Origin: Candidatus Peribacteria bacterium | GTDB taxonomy: Bacteria > Patescibacteriota > Gracilibacteria > Peribacterales > Peribacteraceae | Reading direction: 5' to 3' | Assembly: GCA_023038255.1 (NCBI GenBank) | Contig: CP082927.1 | Span: 1,175,243-1,239,242, forward strand | Length of the DNA stretch: 64,000 bases | In this document: in pieces, positions 58,414 to 64,000 of the stretch | Layout: every line of letters starts with the position of its first letter | Numbering within the stretch: the stretch's first letter is position 1 | Made by a program: the position numbers and the translations under genes | The notes under the pieces: model-generated | What the model was told of the DNA's origin: nothing | Seen by the model: only the letters and a program-made list of their open reading frames with translations | The model's database searches: none

Positions 58414-58432
58414 GAGCTTTTGGCTTTTAGAA
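58414..58432. repeat. AGCTTTTGGC short-word array
   Basis: GAGCTTTTGGCTTTTAGAAA lies between the operon end and the dnaE promoter. It belongs to the AGCTTTT word family. Confidence 0.5.
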
Positions 58433-58470
58433 ATCCGCGTTTCGTGCCGTATTTTTCCTGAAAGCTCAGG

Positions 58471-58482
58471 TATACTGTAACC
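58471..58482 (+). promoter_or_regulatory. Leaderless -10 of dnaE
   Basis: TATACT (58471-58476) ends 6 bases before the ATG at 58483. It is one of the clearest examples, since the DnaE start is fixed by the conserved PHP motif a few residues in. No good -35 is seen. Confidence 0.7.
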
Positions 58483-61400
58483 ATGAAAGCGGAAGACTTC
58501 GTCCATCTCCATTGCCACAGCACCTATTCTCTGCTGGAAGCCCTTCCGAGTCCGGAAGAAGTGGTGCTGCGCGCGAAAGAACTGGGACAGACGGCGGTCG
58601 GACTTGCAGACAAAGGATATATTTATGGACTGATCGAGTTCTACCAGTATGCACAGAAAAACGGACTGAAGCCCATTTTGGGGCTGGAGGCATATATGGC
58701 GGCGCGCACAAGAAATGACCGCGAGAGCGGCGTCGATACAAAAAGCTACCCGCTCACCCTGCTCTGCGAAACACAGGAGGGCTACGAAAACCTACTGCAG
58801 CTCACCACGCTCGCGGCTATGGAAGGCATGTACTACAAACCGAGAATCGATGCAGAGCTCATGCAGAAATTCGGCAAAGGCCTCATTATTCTGACGGGGC
58901 CGATTACAGGTGCAATTGGACAAGCTGCCTTGCACGAAGACGGTGAACGGATCAAGGAACTCATCGGGCAGTATCAGTCCTATGTCGGCAAAGACAACGT
59001 GTATATGGAACTGATGGATCTGCCGAATGTGACCGGACAGGCAGAAGCCAATCAGCAGCTTATCAAATACGGCAAAGAACTCGGCGTCCCGCTGGTTGCC
59101 ACCTGCAACAGCCACTACTGCCGCACAGAGGATAACGAAGCCCACGACATTCTTCTGTGCATCCAGAAAAACGCGAACGTCTCGGACCCCGGACGCTTCT
59201 CCATGCGCGACACCGATTTCTCCATGCGCCCGTTTGAGGAAATGGAAAAAGCATTCGCACACGTTCCCGAGGCCCTCGAAAACACGCGCGTCATTGCTGA
59301 CCGCTGCAATGTGTCATTCACATTCGGCGAAAACCGCATCCCCCGCTTCCCGGTTCCCACAGATCAGAGTGAAGACGATTATGTCACAAGTCTGTGTGAG
59401 GAAGGATTCAAGCGCCGCTACCCCGTCGAAACCCCCGAACTGCGCACACGCCTGGAGTATGAATTGAAGATCATCAAACAAGTCGGTTTCTCCGGATATT
59501 TTTTGATTGTGCAGGACTTTGTGAATGAGGCAAAGCGCCGCGGCATTACCGTGGGCCCGGGTCGTGGATCGGCTGCGGGATCGATGGTCAGCTACTGCCT
59601 GGGCATTACCGGAGTGGACCCCATTCCCCACAATCTTCTCTTCGAACGCTTCCTCAACCCGGAACGCATCTCCATGCCCGATATCGATCTCGACTTTGCG
59701 GATAACCGCCGCGATGAAGTGCTCGAATATGTGCGCGAGAAATACGGCAATAACCGTGTTGCACAGATCTGTACCTTCGGAACACTCGCAGCCAGAGCCG
59801 CCGTGAAAGACGTTGGCCGCGCATTCGGTCTGCCGTTTCTGGAAATGAACACACTTGTGAAACTCATCCCCGAACGTCCGGGTACCAAGCTGAAGGAAGC
59901 ACTGGAAGTGCCGGAATTCAAAGCAGTGTACGAGAGCAATGAGATTTACCGGAAGATCATGGATAACGCGCTCAAGCTGGAAGGCAAGGCGCGCCACGTG
60001 TCTGTCCACGCCTGCGGTGTGATCATCTCCCCTGAGGACTCCACGCAGTTCACTGCACTGCAGCGCGCCCCGAAAGACGAAAACACCATCATCACGCAGT
60101 ACTCCGCAAAGCCGCTCGAATCTTTGGGACTTCTCAAAATGGACTTCCTCGGTCTCATGAACTTAACCGTCATTCAGACCGCGCTCGAAATTATCAAACG
60201 CACACGCAACAAAAACGTGGAGATCGAAAAAATCCCGATGGACGACAAGCCAACCTTTGCCCTCCTGCAGCACGGCGATACCACCGGCGTGTTCCAGCTG
60301 GAATCTGCGGGCATGCGCCGGTATTTGAGGCAGCTCAAACCGACGGAATTCGATGACATTACCGCGATGGTCTCCCTGTACCGTCCGGGTCCGATGGAAT
60401 GGATCTCGAGCTTTATCAAGCGCAAGCATGGCAAGGAAAAGGTGCAGTACATTCATGATGATCTGCGCCCCGTGCTGGAGCCGACATTCGGTATCGGTAT
60501 TTACCAGGAACAGATTCTGCAGATCGCCCAAGCATTTGCAGGTTTCACCCTGGGAGAAGCGGACATTCTGCGCCGCGCGATTGGTAAGAAAATCATGAAG
60601 GAACTCTCTGCGCAGCGTGAAAAGTTTATCAAAGGTGCAGTCGCGAAAGGTTACAAAGAAAAACTCGCCGAGCAGATTTTCGACGATGTCATCACGCCGT
60701 TCGCCGGTTACGGATTCAACAAATCCCACGCCGTCGGCTACGCGCGCATTGCGTATGAAACGGCGTATCTCAAAGCAAACTATCCTGCCGAATTCATGGC
60801 AGCACTTCTCAGCAGTGACGCACAGGATACTGATCGCGTCATGATCGAAATTGAGGAATGTCGCACCATGGGCATCAATGTATTGCCGCCGGATATCAAT
60901 GAATCGCTGAATCACTTCACAGTGATCACACCCGTCGAATCGGACCCGGAAAAGAAATGGTCGATCCGCTTTGGACTCAGTGCTGTGAAAGGCGTAGGTG
61001 AAAGCTCAGTGATTCAGGTGATTGAGGAGCGGACGCAGAATGGAAAATTTGCATCGATTGAAGACTTCGCACGCCGTATTCCGGTCAAGATTCTCAACAA
61101 GAAACTGCTGGAGTCCCTCGCAAAAGCAGGGGCACTCGACTGTTTCGGGGAGCGACGCAAAATCCTCGATAACTACACGCTCATCACGGATTACCGCAAG
61201 GGCGCCGGCGATGCGGACAGTGCGCAGGGCGACCTGTTTGGTAGCCTGGTCTCAGAAGACGAGGAAGCAAAAATCGAATTCCCCGACACGCCGGCCGCCA
61301 CACCTATGCAGAAACTGCAGTGGGAGAAAGAGACGCTTGGACTGTACGTCTCAAGCCACCCCCTTGCAGGCATGCGTCAGTACATCAGCCGCAAAGCTCG

Positions 61401-62223
61401 GCTGATTGGCGATCTCACGATGAAAGAAGTGGGAAAGAAAATTACGGTTGCAGGTATTCAGGAAGGCATCAAAAAAATCCGCACCAAAAAAGGCGACACA
61501 ATGGCGATCGTGCTGCTTGAGGACCCGACCGGCAAAATGGAAATCACTCTCTTCCCGAAAACGTACGCCGAAATGGCGCCGACTCTTGAGCAGCCGGACA
61601 CCGTGCTTGTGATAGCCGGAACCGTCGACTACCGCATGGGTCAGCTACAGATGCGCGCCGAGGCCCTGAAGCGCGCCTCTCTTTCCACCATGATCAGTCG
61701 TGCGAAGGAGGAGGGAATTTTTGATGAAGAAGAAGCGAAGCGCGGTATCTCCGTGTCGCGCCGCATGATTGATGAAGAGGAGGAAGCAATCGAAGCAGTC
61801 GATGAGGAAGGCAACGTGATTGCCGGAGAAAAAATGGTCGTGCGCACGGAAGAAGACCCGACTGCAGATGATTTCCTGGGCCCTGTCGGCAAGTGGCTCT
61901 TCCAGAATATGCCCCTCACCACCGTGGAAGTCGCACTCGGCTGGACCGCCGCCCCTTCCACAGCACCCGCTGCATCCACAGAAACGGGCAACGAGGAACA
62001 AGACAACGATCAACCGATCAGCGTCTACACTGTCGCCCTGCCCGCCCGCGCTCCGAAACAACTACTGCTCGATCTGAAGGAAGTATTCCAGGCCTTTCCG
62101 GGACCCGAGAAAATCCAGCTGCAGATCGGCGAGCAAATCATTCCCCTTCCGCTTACCGTGACCACATCCCCACTGCTGGAAGAACGCATTGCAGAAGCCC
62201 TGAAGCGCCATACCACTGCATAA
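58483..62223 (+). CDS. dnaE: DNA polymerase III subunit alpha
   Basis: This 1246-residue replicative polymerase has an N-terminal PHP domain (FVHLHCHSTYSLLEA, residues 6-20), the C-family polymerase core with catalytic acids in SMPDIDLDF and the GPGRGSAAGS loop, a tandem HhH region, and an OB fold (KKITVAGIQEGIKKIRTKKG). The C-terminal region is acidic with low-complexity linkers and a final beta segment. It synthesises DNA in the holoenzyme. PHP residues are largely kept, so proofreading or pyrophosphatase activity is possible. Length is normal for DnaE1. Confidence 0.97.
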   Translation: MKAEDFVHLHCHSTYSLLEALPSPEEVVLRAKELGQTAVGLADKGYIYGLIEFYQYAQKNGLKPILGLEAYMAARTRNDRESGVDTKSYPLTLLCETQEGYENLLQLTTLAAMEGMYYKPRIDAELMQKFGKGLIILTGPITGAIGQAALHEDGERIKELIGQYQSYVGKDNVYMELMDLPNVTGQAEANQQLIKYGKELGVPLVATCNSHYCRTEDNEAHDILLCIQKNANVSDPGRFSMRDTDFSMRPFEEMEKAFAHVPEALENTRVIADRCNVSFTFGENRIPRFPVPTDQSEDDYVTSLCEEGFKRRYPVETPELRTRLEYELKIIKQVGFSGYFLIVQDFVNEAKRRGITVGPGRGSAAGSMVSYCLGITGVDPIPHNLLFERFLNPERISMPDIDLDFADNRRDEVLEYVREKYGNNRVAQICTFGTLAARAAVKDVGRAFGLPFLEMNTLVKLIPERPGTKLKEALEVPEFKAVYESNEIYRKIMDNALKLEGKARHVSVHACGVIISPEDSTQFTALQRAPKDENTIITQYSAKPLESLGLLKMDFLGLMNLTVIQTALEIIKRTRNKNVEIEKIPMDDKPTFALLQHGDTTGVFQLESAGMRRYLRQLKPTEFDDITAMVSLYRPGPMEWISSFIKRKHGKEKVQYIHDDLRPVLEPTFGIGIYQEQILQIAQAFAGFTLGEADILRRAIGKKIMKELSAQREKFIKGAVAKGYKEKLAEQIFDDVITPFAGYGFNKSHAVGYARIAYETAYLKANYPAEFMAALLSSDAQDTDRVMIEIEECRTMGINVLPPDINESLNHFTVITPVESDPEKKWSIRFGLSAVKGVGESSVIQVIEERTQNGKFASIEDFARRIPVKILNKKLLESLAKAGALDCFGERRKILDNYTLITDYRKGAGDADSAQGDLFGSLVSEDEEAKIEFPDTPAATPMQKLQWEKETLGLYVSSHPLAGMRQYISRKARLIGDLTMKEVGKKITVAGIQEGIKKIRTKKGDTMAIVLLEDPTGKMEITLFPKTYAEMAPTLEQPDTVLVIAGTVDYRMGQLQMRAEALKRASLSTMISRAKEEGIFDEEEAKRGISVSRRMIDEEEEAIEAVDEEGNVIAGEKMVVRTEEDPTADDFLGPVGKWLFQNMPLTTVEVALGWTAAPSTAPAASTETGNEEQDNDQPISVYTVALPARAPKQLLLDLKEVFQAFPGPEKIQLQIGEQIIPLPLTVTTSPLLEERIAEALKRHTTA

Positions 62224-62281
62224 AAAATAATCATGCGGTAATCTGCATAGAAAAATTGACACCTGCATCCGTCGGAGGAGA

Positions 62282-62521
62282 ATGAATGGTTCTATGGACA
62301 CACTCTTCATCACCCTCGCAGCCGCCATTGCCGTCACGCTGCTCAGCGAAGGAGTGCTCTGGTGGATTTTCCGACAAAAACTCACGCCGCTCGTCTTTCC
62401 CCATGAACTCGACACATCGTACTTCCGCTTCTTCAGCATGCGACGCCTGCGGATAGCGGCAGCGCTGCACACACTGATGGTCGCCACTTGTATTGCTATC
62501 TGCATCTCACTCCTGTGGTAG
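62282..62521 (+). CDS. Small two-TM hypothetical protein
   Basis: This 79-residue protein has two hydrophobic segments (LFITLAAAIAVTLLSEGVLW, and AAALHTLMVATCIAICISLL). GGAGGAGA lies directly before the ATG at 62282, so M5 at 62294 may be the true start. The GTG of the next gene overlaps its end by 7 bases. The function is unknown; it may form a unit with the PH-like membrane protein. Confidence 0.6.
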   Translation: MNGSMDTLFITLAAAIAVTLLSEGVLWWIFRQKLTPLVFPHELDTSYFRFFSMRRLRIAAALHTLMVATCIAICISLLW

Positions 62522-63111
62522 ACACGCCATTCGAGCGCCGGCAGATCGATTTCCCGGGCAAGGACCAGGGAGAAGAATTTCAGTTCTATTTCCGCCAGCA
62601 CTGGATCCGTCTGTGGAAACCGTTCCGACGATTGATTCTATGGACTGCAGTGATTGTCGGCGCATTGTTCGTTGCGAACGCAACCTTCGGTGACGCAGAC
62701 TCGACCACAATGCGCCGCACTATCACACTGATCCTCTGCACGTTTTTTCTGTTCGGTCAGCTCGCATTTCTGGTCTCGTTTTATAAATATTTTCTGTACG
62801 TGATTATCGTCACTGACAAAAAAGTGCACCGAATCAAAAAGACACTTGTCACGGTTGATGATCACCAGAGCATTGATTTGTGGACACTCGAAGATATTAC
62901 AAAAAACCAGCATGGCATCGTCCAGAATCTTCTGGGATTCGGGACCCTGGTGCTTGTGATGCAAACGCAGGATGCGCTTCGCATTCACTTCACCCCCTTC
63001 ATTTCCCTCAAACATGAAATGATCATGCGGCTCCGCGAAAACGCCCGGCAGCGCCTGGCACCACAAGAAGTCGCACGGGTGCTTTCTCCCGAGCAAAAGC
63101 CAGAGGCATAG
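62515..63111 (+). CDS. Membrane protein with PH-like domain
   Basis: This 198-residue protein has two transmembrane helices (about 32-52 and 63-88) followed by a bacterial PH-like domain (YVIIVTDKKVHRIKKTLVTV, LWTLEDITKNQHGIVQNLLG, GTLVLVMQTQDALRI). This resembles the YdbS/YdbT class of PH-domain membrane proteins. The start GTG at 62515 overlaps the previous stop; the frame open further upstream begins with TTG and is less likely. Confidence 0.75.
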   Translation: MVDTPFERRQIDFPGKDQGEEFQFYFRQHWIRLWKPFRRLILWTAVIVGALFVANATFGDADSTTMRRTITLILCTFFLFGQLAFLVSFYKYFLYVIIVTDKKVHRIKKTLVTVDDHQSIDLWTLEDITKNQHGIVQNLLGFGTLVLVMQTQDALRIHFTPFISLKHEMIMRLRENARQRLAPQEVARVLSPEQKPEA

Positions 63112-63137
63112 GCCGAAAAAATCTGTAGAATGTCTTC

Positions 63138-63743
63138 ATGCAGATTCTCGCGTTTTCCGATGCAGCCCTGAAAGAAGCAATCACCGTCCTGAAAAACGGC
63201 GGCGTCATCGCACATGCGACAGAGACATGTTACGGACTGGCATGTGATCTGCGTGAACCACTCGCGGTGAAAAAACTCTTCACTATCAAACAGCGTCCGG
63301 AAAGCCAGCCGGTCAGCGGGCTATTTGCGACGGTTGATATCGCAAAAAAATGGGTCGTCTGGAATAAGAAAGCGGATGAACTGGCAAAGCAGTATTTGCC
63401 CGGTCCACTCACGCTCATTCTCCCCATTCGCCCGGATGCCCCCGCTGCTATTTTCCCGACACTCCTCGTCCGTGAGACGCTTGGTGTACGCATCTCATCA
63501 CACAAGCATGCGCAAAAACTGGCACAGGAGTACGGCGCCCCACTCACGACCACCTCCGCCAACGTGCATGGCAAACCAAACCCGTACTCCGCAGAAGACA
63601 TAGTCAATCAGTTTGCAGATCAGGAATTCAAACCTGATCTGATTCTCGATAGCGGCACACTCCCGCACGTTCCACCATCCACCGTCATCAATCTCACAAC
63701 GGATGACGACAAGACGCTGCGGTCAGGAACAATCAAACTCTAA
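63138..63743 (+). CDS. tsaC: Threonylcarbamoyl-AMP synthase
   Basis: This 201-residue protein has the Sua5/YciO/YrdC fold signatures (GGVIAHATETCYGLACD, KQRPESQPVSGL, PGPLTLILPI, GVRISSHKHAQKL, LTTTSANVHGKPN). It makes threonylcarbamoyl-AMP for t6A37 of ANN-decoding tRNAs, with TsaB, TsaD and TsaE acting downstream. TAGAAT is 6 bases before the ATG, so it may be leaderless despite the short gap of 26 bases from the PH-like gene. Confidence 0.95.
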   Translation: MQILAFSDAALKEAITVLKNGGVIAHATETCYGLACDLREPLAVKKLFTIKQRPESQPVSGLFATVDIAKKWVVWNKKADELAKQYLPGPLTLILPIRPDAPAAIFPTLLVRETLGVRISSHKHAQKLAQEYGAPLTTTSANVHGKPNPYSAEDIVNQFADQEFKPDLILDSGTLPHVPPSTVINLTTDDDKTLRSGTIKL

Positions 63744-63766
63744 GCCGGCACACATTCCAAAGTGGC

Positions 63767-63806
63767 CTCTTAGGGCCTTGCAATTTTTCACAAATAGGCG
63801 TACTCC
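63767..63806 (+). promoter_or_regulatory. Promoter D with CTCTTAGGG box
   Basis: CTCTTAGGG (63767-63775), 2 bases, TTGCAA (63778-63783), 17 bases, TACTCC (63801-63806). Box order and both spacings equal those of modules A-C. The box sits in GGCCTCTTAGGGCC, an extended palindrome. The leader is short (about 27 bases) and lacks the hairpin-TTTTG part. Confidence 0.65.
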
Positions 63807-63839
63807 GTGCGAAATCTTACTTTCTTACCCCCCAATTTT

Positions 63840-64000
63840 ATGGCTTCCACATTGGAAAGCACAACAGCACCGGCAGAGACGACTGACGTCGTCGTCGATT
63901 ATTCTCTTCCGCTGGATAAAATGACCCCAGCGCAGCGGGAGGCAGCTATTGCACACGGAATTGAAGATACAAAGAAGCATATTGCCGCAGAAAGACTGCA
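63840..64000 (+). CDS. Partial hypothetical protein (C-terminus off window)
   Basis: The ATG at 63840 opens a frame to the window end with 53 codons visible. The start is Thr/Ala-rich (MASTLESTTAPAETTDVVVD) and is followed by a helical stretch (LPLDKMTPAQREAAIAHGIE). There is no signal peptide and no recognised family. It is driven by promoter D, so it may belong to the same regulon as the module A-C genes. Confidence 0.6.
   Translation, partial: MASTLESTTAPAETTDVVVDYSLPLDKMTPAQREAAIAHGIEDTKKHIAAERL

Noticed and set aside
63807..63839. Module D as a fourth structured leader
   Set aside because: Only the promoter part is conserved; the leader is short and has no hairpin-TTTTG segment.

Overview
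This window reads as a chromosomal segment of a Candidate Phyla Radiation (Patescibacteria) bacterium, most likely of the Peregrinibacteria/Peribacteria type. That placement is inference. It rests on the 16S rRNA gene, which has many substitutions at normally conserved sites and an altered 3' end, on its isolation from 23S and 5S, on small housekeeping genes in scattered order, and on many secreted proteins of unknown function. TGA is used as a stop throughout, so the recoded Gracilibacteria/Absconditabacteria lineages are unlikely. No phage, IS, CRISPR or plasmid genes were seen.

Layout: 1-8.9 kb holds a partial membrane gene, tRNA-Ser, pheT, a cobalamin adenosyltransferase, rpmH, an M16 peptidase, a TMTC-like TPR membrane protein and ndk. 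8.9-24.2 kb holds a TrmB-like regulator divergent from a radical SAM gene, a DUF1858-IscA fusion, ctpA, an RNase H, a VanW protein, recO, ftsX, a VirB2-like pilin, a class A PBP, yebC, a STAS protein, rpsR and rpsF. 25.1-27.1 kb is a stand-alone 16S unit with its own promoter, long processing stem and terminator. 27-38 kb carries sufD, sufB and sufC as separate minus-strand genes, interleaved with hypothetical genes and at least nine tiny membrane-protein genes, then a ferredoxin. 38-49 kb is cell-wall and housekeeping (TPR, lspA, ftsW, murG, two cyclophilins, gltX, murB, a double-OB SSB). 49.6-58.4 kb is a tightly coupled five-gene operon of exported proteins, one with an HELVH zinc-protease motif. 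dnaE, two small membrane genes and tsaC follow, and a partial gene runs off the end.

Two expression styles stand out. Most genes have a TATACT-like -10 hexamer only 6-10 bases before the start codon and no Shine-Dalgarno sequence, which predicts leaderless mRNAs. A minority, mainly the tiny membrane-protein genes, have leaders of about 60-120 bases with or without AAGGAGAT-type ribosome sites that match the unusual 16S 3' end.

The strongest candidate for an undescribed system is in 33.5-35.5 kb. Three transcription units begin with the same module: a CTCT(T)AGAG palindrome, exactly 2 bases, TTGAAA, exactly 17 bases, a TAC/TAA-type -10, then a leader hairpin followed by TTTTG. They encode one to three tiny membrane proteins each and end in terminators. 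A fourth copy of the promoter lies at 63.77 kb. A second theme is intergenic arrays of degenerate short words (for example ATAACCCATAACTC) arranged as inverted repeats.
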